Assembly (NCBI GenBank): GCA_023267795.1
Contig: JAHFMP010000011.1
Span: 1 to 12,484 of the forward strand
Length of the DNA: 12,484 nt
From: Candidatus Woesearchaeota archaeon
GTDB lineage: Archaea > Nanobdellota > Nanobdellia > Woesearchaeales > DSVV01
Direction: 5' to 3'
The position numbers and the translations under genes are program-made. Below the pieces are notes generated by a model. That model was not told the origin of the DNA. It ran no database searches and saw nothing but the letters and a program-made list of their open reading frames with translations. Below are positions 1 to 6,113 of the stretch, piece by piece. Position 1 is the first letter of the stretch. Each line of letters starts with the position of its first letter.

Positions 1-1248
1 CATCACCCTGCCTGCACCATGCGCTGTTGATGCAAAGCTTTTTTCTGCTGATGTTTCTGCACCAAGAAGAATAAAAGATGCTGTTCCCATTGATCCTGGA
101 ATTAATACTGGTTGGCCAATCTCTCTATATTTTTTACATATCTCTGGGTTATTTGGACCAAATGCTCTGGTCGCGCCTTTACGATGGATGTACAATTCTT
201 TTTTGATGCCATTAATTTCATAGGTTTCTTTTTTACACATATTATGGGTAACATCATACACTTGGGTGATTTCTTGTGGTCTGATGCTGAACACTGTCCT
301 GAAAGCCTTTCTTACTCCATGCACAATCACTTGTCGATTTGTCCATGCAAAATTTGCAGCTGCACACATTGCACCAAAATATTCTTTTGCCAAAGAAGAA
401 TCTGCAGGTGCATAAATGAGATCTCTATCTGGCAAAGAATTTGCAATTTCAGGAAATGCATCCTCAAATTTTCTCAAATAATCAGAACAAACTTGATGGC
501 CAAGACCTCTACTTCCACAATGAATCATCACGCAGATTTGTCCTTTTTCTGTAATGCCCATTGCTTGTGCTGCTTTTTTGTTATGAATCTCATTAACATA
601 TTGAATTTCCAAAAAGTGATTTCCTGCGCCTAATGTTCCAAGCTGGTTGTTGCCTCGTGCTTTTGCTTTCTCTGAAACTGTTTTTGGATTTGCGTCTTCT
701 AAACATCCATTACTTTCTGTTACTTCCAAATCTTCTTCGAATGCATAATTGTTTTCCACTGCCCAGTTTGCACCTGTTTTTAGTACTTTGTCTAATTCTT
801 CTCTGCTTAAACGTATTTTGGAATCTCTTCCGACACCACTTGGAACATTTTTGAATAATTCTTCAAGAAGTTCTTTTATTTTTGGTTCGACATCTTCTTT
901 TTTCAGTGGTGTTGCTAATAAACGAACACCGCAATTAATATCAAATCCTACCATTCCAGGACTGATAATTCCATTTTCTACCGGAAACGCTGCAACACCA
1001 CCTACAGACATACCATATCCTTGATGCGCGTCTGGCATCATGTAGCTGTATTTTTGAATATTAGGTAAACAAGCCACATTAATTCCTTGCTGTAATGATT
1101 GATCTTTTTTTATCAGCTCCATTAATTTTTCAGATGCAAAAACTCTGACAGGAACATTCATTTTTCCTTGCTTTGGAATTTCCCATTCATTGTCGGAAAT
1201 TTTTTTTAGTTGGATTTCAGGTTTTGCTTCTTTTTGATTTTCTCCCAT
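1..1248 (-). CDS. rtcB: RtcB, 3'-phosphate RNA ligase (3' end outside window)
   Basis: RtcB joins 2',3'-cyclic phosphate or 3'-phosphate RNA ends to 5'-OH ends using GTP and Mn2+. In archaea it ligates tRNA exons after intron removal. The frame is open from ATG at 1248 to the window edge, giving 416 residues; the family is about 480, so roughly the last 65 are missing. Family landmarks are visible: DINCGVR with metal ligand Cys106, GNHFLE with His211, MIHCGSRGLGH with His243, DVTHN with His335, and STAHGAGR with His410, the histidine that is guanylylated. All catalytic residues are therefore present and the gene looks intact. The start is supported by a TATA box about 26 bp upstream, which predicts a leaderless mRNA. 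The identification is very secure; only the C-terminus cannot be seen. Confidence 0.97.
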   Translation of the reverse strand, partial: MGENQKEAKPEIQLKKISDNEWEIPKQGKMNVPVRVFASEKLMELIKKDQSLQQGINVACLPNIQKYSYMMPDAHQGYGMSVGGVAAFPVENGIISPGMVGFDINCGVRLLATPLKKEDVEPKIKELLEELFKNVPSGVGRDSKIRLSREELDKVLKTGANWAVENNYAFEEDLEVTESNGCLEDANPKTVSEKAKARGNNQLGTLGAGNHFLEIQYVNEIHNKKAAQAMGITEKGQICVMIHCGSRGLGHQVCSDYLRKFEDAFPEIANSLPDRDLIYAPADSSLAKEYFGAMCAAANFAWTNRQVIVHGVRKAFRTVFSIRPQEITQVYDVTHNMCKKETYEINGIKKELYIHRKGATRAFGPNNPEICKKYREIGQPVLIPGSMGTASFILLGAETSAEKSFASTAHGAGRVM

Positions 1249-1268
1249 ACACGTGAAAAAATTGTCTT

Positions 1269-1383
1269 TTATTTATATGATTTCTGATGAGATAATGCAA
1301 GACATAATCCAGCTACAATCAGAATTCCACTAATTATCATTAGTACAGTTATGCTTTCTTGAAAGAAAGATGAAATAAGGGGT
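1269..1383 (-). pseudogene. C-terminal fragment of an EamA/DMT-like transporter
   Basis: The last ~36 codons before TAA at 1269 encode a Glu-Ser-Ile-Thr segment followed by one strongly hydrophobic helix (VLMIISGILIVAGLCLAL) and a short Lys-containing tail. This resembles the final transmembrane helix of EamA/drug-metabolite transporters, where a conserved Glu precedes the last helix. The same frame continues upstream to an ATG at 1517, but that part runs over the tnpA remnant and the hairpin in a frame that does not encode transposase, so it is not original coding. No 5' part of a transporter is visible on the minus strand up to 2058. I read this as the 3' stub of a gene cut by insertion-sequence insertion or an associated deletion. 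The family call rests on one helix and is moderate. Confidence 0.45.
1271..1278 (-). promoter_or_regulatory. TATA box of rtcB (leaderless)
   Basis: On the minus strand the sequence reads ATATAAAT, centred about 26 bp upstream of the rtcB ATG (1246-1248). Archaeal transcription usually starts about 25 bp from the TATA centre, so the transcript should begin at or next to the A of the start codon. No Shine-Dalgarno motif precedes the ATG, which fits leaderless translation. The box overlaps the last codons of the EamA-like fragment upstream. Confidence 0.6.
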
Positions 1384-1396
1384 TGCGACCCCTTAT
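1375..1396. repeat. Perfect 9-bp hairpin at the edge of the IS200 remnant
   Basis: Arms 1375-1383 (ATAAGGGGT) and 1388-1396 (ACCCCTTAT) are perfect inverted repeats around the 4-nt loop TGCG. It lies 18 bp downstream of the premature stop of the tnpA remnant, exactly where transposon sequence gives way to the transporter fragment. IS200/IS605 elements carry subterminal hairpins that their transposase recognises, so this is most simply the surviving end of the element. It lacks a following T-tract on the minus strand, which argues against an intrinsic terminator. Confidence 0.6.
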
Positions 1397-1413
1397 AATC
1401 CCCTTCCGCCTCA

Positions 1414-1632
1414 CTACTCGGCAACTTCAATAGAATACTTCTTTGGCACGTCCAGAGAAAAGTGAACATGATTACCTCCAAAACCAATTTCGCCAAACTC
1501 AAAGCCACATCTTTCAAATTCTTTGAAAGCAGAGCTACAATCGTCGATAACTGATTGTTTTCTCAAACAGTTATAAGCATATTTGCATTTGAACATCATA
1601 GTTACCCAATTATTTCTAGTATCATTTTTCAT
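1414..1632 (-). pseudogene. tnpA: Truncated IS200/IS605 transposase TnpA (Y1 HUH family)
   Basis: The frame encodes 72 residues resembling the N-terminal half of TnpA, the single-strand transposase of IS200/IS605 elements. The metal-binding HUH motif is visible as His55-Val-His57 within GGNHVHFSLDVPKKYS. Family members are about 130-150 residues and carry the catalytic Tyr in a C-terminal helix. Here translation stops at TAG right after the Ile-Glu-Val-Ala-Glu segment and the Tyr region is missing, so the protein cannot transpose DNA. No tnpB is present. The start ATG at 1632 is supported by GAGGTGAT at a 5-nt spacing. The element appears internally deleted, with the start of tnpA joined almost directly to a terminal hairpin. 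The family call is good; the element limits are uncertain. Confidence 0.85.
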
Positions 1633-1637
1633 AGAAA

Positions 1638-1645
1638 ATCACCTC
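1638..1645 (-). promoter_or_regulatory. Shine-Dalgarno site of the tnpA remnant
   Basis: The minus strand reads GAGGTGAT, then TTTCT, then ATG. This is the strongest ribosome binding site in the window and fixes the tnpA start. Neighbouring genes such as rtcB and the first STT3-like gene appear leaderless, so the site fits imported mobile-element sequence. Confidence 0.65.
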
Positions 1646-1655
1646 AAGATTTTTA

Positions 1656-1667
1656 TAGCTAAAGCTA
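1656..1667. repeat. Short palindrome upstream of tnpA
   Basis: TAGCT-AA-AGCTA is a 5-bp inverted repeat with a 2-nt loop, about 25 bp upstream of the tnpA start. It could be a remnant of the subterminal hairpin at the other end of the element, opposite the one at 1375-1396. It is short and AT-rich, so chance is a real alternative. Confidence 0.3.
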
Positions 1668-1668
1668 C

Positions 1669-2011
1669 AAAGAAAGAATTTACAGGAAGCGAATCATATC
1701 TGCTCGACGGATTGTCTCAAACCTTTAACGCTTTACTTGAAGTGTCCAAAGGGCGACTCATTGATTTTGGTTCGCTTCTTCTTTTTTCTTTAAGCCGATA
1801 TAGAAATAGTAGATGAAGTTATTATATTTTATACCAATTCATCTGCGGGTCTTCAGTGCGCTTCAGACCACGCAGTATTCTTGGTCGACGAATAAATTTT
1901 CCAGAAGAGAAAATCTATATGCGTGATTTGAAACAGCTTGTAGATGCTGTTCCTTCATATGCACAGGTAAAAGAAGAAGTACTTGCAGCACTATCTCATT
2001 TATTGCGTTAA
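1669..2011 (+). pseudogene. Frameshifted plus-strand coding remnant, family not recognised
   Basis: I do not recognise this protein. Protein-like sequence continues through three segments in two frames. About 1669-1793 reads KEFTGSESYLLDG onward to a Leu-rich stretch. About 1797-1892 reads DIEIVDEVIIFY onward to AVFLVDE. About 1896-2011 reads INFPEEKIYM onward to ALSHLLR and TAA at 2009-2011. The first and last segments share a frame, which contains a single in-frame stop, TGA at 1814-1816. The middle segment reads better in the neighbouring frame, so one frameshift near 1794-1797 and a compensating one near 1890-1896 would restore a protein of about 110 residues. No start codon with a supporting signal is visible at the 5' side, which abuts the IS200 remnant, so the N-terminus was probably lost with the insertion. 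Acidic and basic residues alternate normally and there are no membrane segments in the C-terminal half. Confidence 0.45.
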
Positions 2012-2058
2012 TTTCTTTCTCTGACAGGTTATTCAAAATTCTCTATATTTCAACAATA

Positions 2059-2958
2059 TCAATCCACTTCAGCAGCATCTGTAAACTCTTTTTTGTCTTT
2101 TAAATCCGGAAATCGCTCTGCAATATTGTCAGAAACTGACTGACGCTTTGGGTGGTGTGTTGCTGAAGAGGATGATACACGCTGCTCCTCAAACATCGCA
2201 AAGCCACCTTCTACAATTTCAAAAAGCACTGCCTTATTCTCTGGTAATGAACGATGCTTTATTACTATTGCTTTTCTCATTGTTTTATATTTTTCCAGAG
2301 AAATAAGACACTTACTACCATACTTTAGAATATCGCCACCAACCATTTTTACATGATCCTTTTCTTCAAAATCAGCATAGACTTGACTTGTCACAAGCAC
2401 TGGAATTGTAAATTTTCTGGCAATATTGTTCAGATAAAATAACTGCAAGCCAAGATCAGCATTAATGCTTTTCACTGACTGCTGCTTTGCAAGCTCTATC
2501 CTATACAATGTAGAAATGCCATCAACAATGATTAATCCAATACTTTCATTAACCAAATCCTTCAAACGCAGCATTGTCTTTGCCTGATCTGCAAAGCTCA
2601 TTGGCTTAAGAATAAAGATTTTTTCAAGAAAATCCTGCATTTTTTCTCCAGAAAGCAGCTGCTGGAATCGAATTGTTGAAAAGCTTCCCTCTGTATCAAC
2701 AAAAATAACTTTTTTTCCTGAATGTATACATGCAATTGCTGCCAAAAGGCACGTTGTTGTTTTCCCTGCTCCAGAAGAACCATAAATTACAGTAAGAACA
2801 CCACCTTCATAGCCTGTAAGCAATGCATCAAAAACAACAGAACCAGTCGGAAAAATGGTATCTTTCATAGAAGAAGAGAGTGGAACTGCGTTTATATACT
2901 TTGTTGTAAACCAATCCTGAAGCCCATCTATTCCCAAAACTTCTTTTAGGGTAACCAT
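2059..2958 (-). CDS. radB: RadB, archaeal RecA-family recombinase paralog
   Basis: RadB is an archaeal RecA/RadA-family ATPase thought to assist homologous recombination rather than catalyse strand exchange itself. The core is clear: a Pro-Thr-Gly-Ser entry at residues 37-40, Walker A GSSGAGKTT at 60-68, the VDTEG segment at 87-91, Walker B LIIVDG at 142-147 with Asp146, and the MVGGDILKYGSK segment near 205-216. The helix-hairpin-helix N-terminal domain of RadA is absent, which favours RadB. The protein is 299 residues against about 220-240 usual. The extra length is about 33 residues before the core and a Ser-rich, charged tail from about 258 to 299. The start is ATG at 2958; Met31 just before the core is an alternative that would give a more typical N-terminus. 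The gene diverges from the STT3-like operon across 156 bp. A T-rich stretch near 2982-2992 on its strand may be a weak TATA element. Confidence 0.9.
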   Translation of the reverse strand: MVTLKEVLGIDGLQDWFTTKYINAVPLSSSMKDTIFPTGSVVFDALLTGYEGGVLTVIYGSSGAGKTTTCLLAAIACIHSGKKVIFVDTEGSFSTIRFQQLLSGEKMQDFLEKIFILKPMSFADQAKTMLRLKDLVNESIGLIIVDGISTLYRIELAKQQSVKSINADLGLQLFYLNNIARKFTIPVLVTSQVYADFEEKDHVKMVGGDILKYGSKCLISLEKYKTMRKAIVIKHRSLPENKAVLFEIVEGGFAMFEEQRVSSSSATHHPKRQSVSDNIAERFPDLKDKKEFTDAAEVD

Positions 2959-3077
2959 ACTTCTTTTCTTATTGTTCCTGTTAAAAAAATCAACTGAAAA
3001 TGGTTGAGAAATGTTTTGGAAATTTTGAAAGATTTTTTACAAACTCTTTTTTTTCTGAAAATCCTTCACAAAATCCT

Positions 3078-3095
3078 ATAAAAGCTTATAAATAA
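3078..3095 (+). promoter_or_regulatory. Promoter of the STT3-like operon (TATA, leaderless)
   Basis: TATAAAAG (3078-3085) is followed by TTATAAATA (3087-3095), with a purine-rich AAAGC between them that could act as the TFB recognition element for the second box. The second box is centred about 24 bp upstream of ATG 3115, so the transcript should start at or near the start codon. No ribosome binding site precedes that ATG. The rest of the 156-bp divergent region towards radB is T/A-rich and shows no other clear signal. Confidence 0.6.
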
Positions 3096-3114
3096 TAAGA
3101 GATCAAAAGCATCT

Positions 3115-4674
3115 ATGCGAACAGAATGGAACTATATTCTTTTATTACTTCTTGTGATTCTTTCTCTGGTTATACGTCTCTTTTTTGCATTCTCGACTCC
3201 ATATTTCAGTGATGACAGTTCTTATTACCAACTTAGACACATAGAAATAATTAAAGAAAATATCTTGCCTGCATTTTATGATCCGCTTGGATTTGGGGGA
3301 AGAACATTCATCTTTTCTCCACTCTTTCACTACATACTTGCATTGCTTACCTCTTTTGGCTCTTTGTGGTATATTACCAAACTTATTCCAAACATTTTTG
3401 CATCATCATTAATTATTATTATATTTTTCCTTGTAGATGAAATAACAAAAAACAAAAATATTGCACTTTTCACTGCATGCATTGCTGCGTTTATTCCTAT
3501 TTATTTTGTTGAAACAGTAAATGCACTTTCTGCAAAAGTTATTTGTTTGCCGCTAAGTTTTTTGTTTCTGCTATTTTTTTATAAGATACAAACAAAAAAA
3601 TCTTCCATAGTATGTTTGTTTATTCTTTGTTTTCTTATAGTTCTTGATGCCTCAAGTATCATTCTTCTTCTAGGCCTTGTTCTATATCTATTCCTGGAAA
3701 AAATATATGGCTTCCAGACAAAAAAAGAAGAAGTTGAACTAATTTTTTTCGGACTACTTCTTTCTCTATGGTTTTATATTATTCTATATAAGGGAGCTTT
3801 ATTTCAGCACGGAATAACTATTCTATGGCAAAATATCCCTCAACAACTTATTGACAAATATTATTATAATATTAATATAATTAACGCAATGTACCATGTT
3901 GGAATAGTACCCCTTATTTTCGGACTTCTTGTGATTTGTTATATTCTTTTCAGGAATCCAGAGCAGCGAAGGGATAATATAGAAGAAGCTAAACAATATG
4001 AAGATATTCGAAAAAAAATATTTCCTGTCATCAGCATTACTATTGTCACTGGAGTTCTTCTATGGTTTACTATGATTGAATGGACACTTGGTTTGCTTTA
4101 TCTGTCCATACTTCTTGTACTTCTTTCCGGATATGGATACATGCTCTTTCACAATTATATCCAAAAGACAAAAATACGAGGATGGAGCAGCATTATTTTT
4201 GTATGTGTATTTCTTTTATTTATTGCTAGTTCAGTGCTTCCTACATTTTATTACACTGCTCAAAGGATTGCACAAACAATTACTCCAAAAGAAGTGCTCT
4301 TTCTCCGTGTACTGCCAGTTATTGCAGATGAAGATGAAATTGTCCTGAGCCTTGTTGATGATGGCCATTACATTGAATATTTTGCCAATAGAAAAACAGT
4401 TGTTGATTCTAATTTTTTACAGATTCCGGATGCAAAACAACGCATCGAAGATATTAATACAATATTTACTACCTATTCAAAAATAGTCGCCACTAAAATT
4501 ATGAATAAATATAATGCAACATATATTTATATTTCTCCAACTGTGAAGCAGCTCTATGGTCTTGAATATCTCAACTATGAAGATAATGAGTGCTTTCAAT
4601 TACTTTATACAGGAGAAGTGCGATTGTACAAAAGCACCTGCAAACAACAAAAACAAAAAAGGAATCCAAAATGA
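3115..4674 (+). CDS. STT3/AglB-like GT-C membrane glycosyltransferase, copy 1
   Basis: This is a 519-residue integral membrane protein of GT-C fold, probably a divergent relative of the oligosaccharyltransferase STT3/AglB. The N-terminal helix (about 8-27) leads to a first outer loop with Asp33-Asp34-Ser-Ser-Tyr-Tyr, matching the acidic metal-binding motif in the first loop of STT3. About a dozen hydrophobic helices follow up to about residue 380. A soluble C-terminal domain (about 385-519) contains LSLVDDGHYIEYFANRKTVV at 411-430, which aligns with the SWWDYG region of STT3; both Trp are replaced (Leu413, Val414) and Asp415 is kept. AglB proteins are usually 700-1000 residues, so this is a short form. 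It is the first gene of a two-gene operon, with its TGA inside the ATGA overlap with copy 2. The acceptor and donor are unknown; a lipid-linked sugar is likely. A generic GT39/GT83-type transferase is the alternative. Confidence 0.75.
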   Translation: MRTEWNYILLLLLVILSLVIRLFFAFSTPYFSDDSSYYQLRHIEIIKENILPAFYDPLGFGGRTFIFSPLFHYILALLTSFGSLWYITKLIPNIFASSLIIIIFFLVDEITKNKNIALFTACIAAFIPIYFVETVNALSAKVICLPLSFLFLLFFYKIQTKKSSIVCLFILCFLIVLDASSIILLLGLVLYLFLEKIYGFQTKKEEVELIFFGLLLSLWFYIILYKGALFQHGITILWQNIPQQLIDKYYYNINIINAMYHVGIVPLIFGLLVICYILFRNPEQRRDNIEEAKQYEDIRKKIFPVISITIVTGVLLWFTMIEWTLGLLYLSILLVLLSGYGYMLFHNYIQKTKIRGWSSIIFVCVFLLFIASSVLPTFYYTAQRIAQTITPKEVLFLRVLPVIADEDEIVLSLVDDGHYIEYFANRKTVVDSNFLQIPDAKQRIEDINTIFTTYSKIVATKIMNKYNATYIYISPTVKQLYGLEYLNYEDNECFQLLYTGEVRLYKSTCKQQKQKRNPK

Positions 4675-6110
4675 TAGCAAGAACGCAAAAACAGCAAAAC
4701 AAACTTATCTTTTTCCTTCTTTTTTTATTTTCTCTCTTTGCATTAAGTATTATTCCTATCTTTCGCATTGTCCATATACAGGGATTACCCACAGGAGATA
4801 GCGCATATTATCACATGCGATTGGGAGAGTTTCTTATTTCTTCTGGCATTCCTGACAATGATCCTGGTCTTTTTTTGAAAAAAAACTATTCATTTGACCC
4901 TTTTGATGTGGTCTTGGGTATTTTAGGAGTAAGCATATCAATGCATTATGCAGCCTTAATACTTCCTTTGCTGCTTGGCATATTGACATTATTTTTTTGC
5001 TATAGAATATTTCTCCTGCTTCTTCATTCCAAAAAACACACCTTTCTTGCCTGCATTTTTCTTGTGACGAGCCCGATTTTCCTTACCACATTTTCAGAGG
5101 CAACTGACTTGTGCTTTATTGTTTTTTTAATGACAGCAGGATTATTTTTTTTCATGCAGCATGGGAAAAAAAGATATTTTGCATTTCTTTTTTTTGGAAT
5201 TATCGGTTTCTATGAAATCACACATAGTGTTATTGCAATCTTGTTTATTATACTATTGGGAAGACATCTTGAAAGAAAAAAAGAAGTCATTGAAATGAGC
5301 GCATTTCTTTTTGTTTTCATTCTTTTTTCTTTTTTCCTAAAACATACATCCATCCAGATACAGTTTCCGACAATAGTGCTTTTTTTCCAGACATTTTTTT
5401 CTGATGCTGGCAGCAAATTTGGCTTTAGTTTTTTTGCGCTTATTCTTGCAGCACAGGGGATACAACATATTTGCAGGCAAAGAAAACTTCCATGGCAAAT
5501 TTTATTTTTTTGCCTTTTTATTCTTGCAGCAACTGTTTTTTATTCCCCTATTTATGCTTTTTATCTTCTTCCTTTTGTGACACTGGCTGGAGTTCTTGGT
5601 TTTTTTTCACTTATAGATAGACAATGGAAGCTTGCTTATCTCAGAAATGTCACTCTATTTTTATTCATTTTAGGAATTTTGTTTTCTGCAACAAGTGTTG
5701 TTGCAAAGATCGCGCGCGCGCCTCCTTCTCCAGAGATAATGCAGGCACTTTTCTGGCTTAAGGATCATAGCTATGAAAATGCTATTGTGCTTACAGGAGA
5801 CAAATATACTTCATGGGTTCAATATTTTACAGAGAGAAGAGTCCTATTTGACAAAAGAATAATACAAAACAAAGAAAATCAGGCGCTGATAAAAGAAATA
5901 GAAGCTCTTTATGCAAATCGGCATCTTGAAACAGCCATAGAATTTTTTGAAAAATACCAAATTGATTATGTTGTTATTTTCAAAGAAATGAAGGAAGGAG
6001 AAATATGGACAAATGAAAATGAAGGACTTCTTTTTCTTCTTCAAAAAGGAGAAAACTTTAAAAAGGTTTTCGAGAATAATGAAGTCAGTATATGGAGTGT
6101 CGAATATTGA
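4671..6110 (+). CDS. STT3/AglB-like GT-C membrane glycosyltransferase, copy 2
   Basis: This 479-residue membrane protein is a paralog in layout of the gene before it. One N-terminal helix (about 12-33) is followed by the outer-loop motif TGDSAYYHMRLGEF (41-54, with Asp43), very close to the DxxYYHxR signature of STT3/AglB. About ten hydrophobic helices run to about residue 345. A soluble C-terminal domain includes ALFWLKD (359-365) and a segment at 371-394 ending WVQYFTERRVLFD, which aligns with the WWDYG region of STT3, but the WWD itself is missing (Gly376-Asp377-Lys378). I chose ATG 4671 because it overlaps the upstream stop as ATGA and follows AAGGAA; the frame is open further back to 4590, but only inside the upstream gene. 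The TGA stop abuts the stop of the convergent gene. A contribution to glycan transfer on the outer membrane face is inferred. Confidence 0.75.
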   Translation: MIARTQKQQNKLIFFLLFLFSLFALSIIPIFRIVHIQGLPTGDSAYYHMRLGEFLISSGIPDNDPGLFLKKNYSFDPFDVVLGILGVSISMHYAALILPLLLGILTLFFCYRIFLLLLHSKKHTFLACIFLVTSPIFLTTFSEATDLCFIVFLMTAGLFFFMQHGKKRYFAFLFFGIIGFYEITHSVIAILFIILLGRHLERKKEVIEMSAFLFVFILFSFFLKHTSIQIQFPTIVLFFQTFFSDAGSKFGFSFFALILAAQGIQHICRQRKLPWQILFFCLFILAATVFYSPIYAFYLLPFVTLAGVLGFFSLIDRQWKLAYLRNVTLFLFILGILFSATSVVAKIARAPPSPEIMQALFWLKDHSYENAIVLTGDKYTSWVQYFTERRVLFDKRIIQNKENQALIKEIEALYANRHLETAIEFFEKYQIDYVVIFKEMKEGEIWTNENEGLLFLLQKGENFKKVFENNEVSIWSVEY

Positions 6111-6113
6111 CTA
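6108..6113. other. Abutting convergent stop codons with no terminator space
   Basis: TGA of the plus-strand STT3-like gene (6108-6110) and TAG of the minus-strand fusion gene (6111-6113) are directly adjacent. Neither side has an intergenic T-tract, so transcription must end inside the opposing gene and the two transcripts should overlap as antisense. Confidence 0.9.

Noticed and set aside
112..1024. Plus-strand open frames of 173, 73 and 91 codons
   Set aside because: They are antisense to rtcB, whose minus-strand frame carries every family motif; the plus-strand translations are rich in Cys, Phe and His with no domain sense.
1375..1396. Hairpin as an intrinsic terminator
   Set aside because: No T-tract follows on the minus strand, archaea do not rely on such hairpins, and its place at the tnpA remnant edge fits an IS end.
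1414..1517. N-terminal part of the 82-codon minus-strand frame starting at 1517
   Set aside because: It overlaps the tnpA remnant in another frame and only its last ~36 codons look like a real protein, so the ATG at 1517 is not an original start.
1814..1816. In-frame TGA as a possible selenocysteine codon
   Set aside because: The flanking codons in that frame (RYRNSR and SYYILYQF) look less natural than the neighbouring frame, and no SECIS-like element was recognised; frameshift decay is simpler.
4590..4670. Longer 506-codon form of the second STT3-like protein
   Set aside because: The extra 27 codons lie inside the upstream gene, while ATG 4671 forms an ATGA overlap and directly precedes the expected basic N-terminus and first helix.
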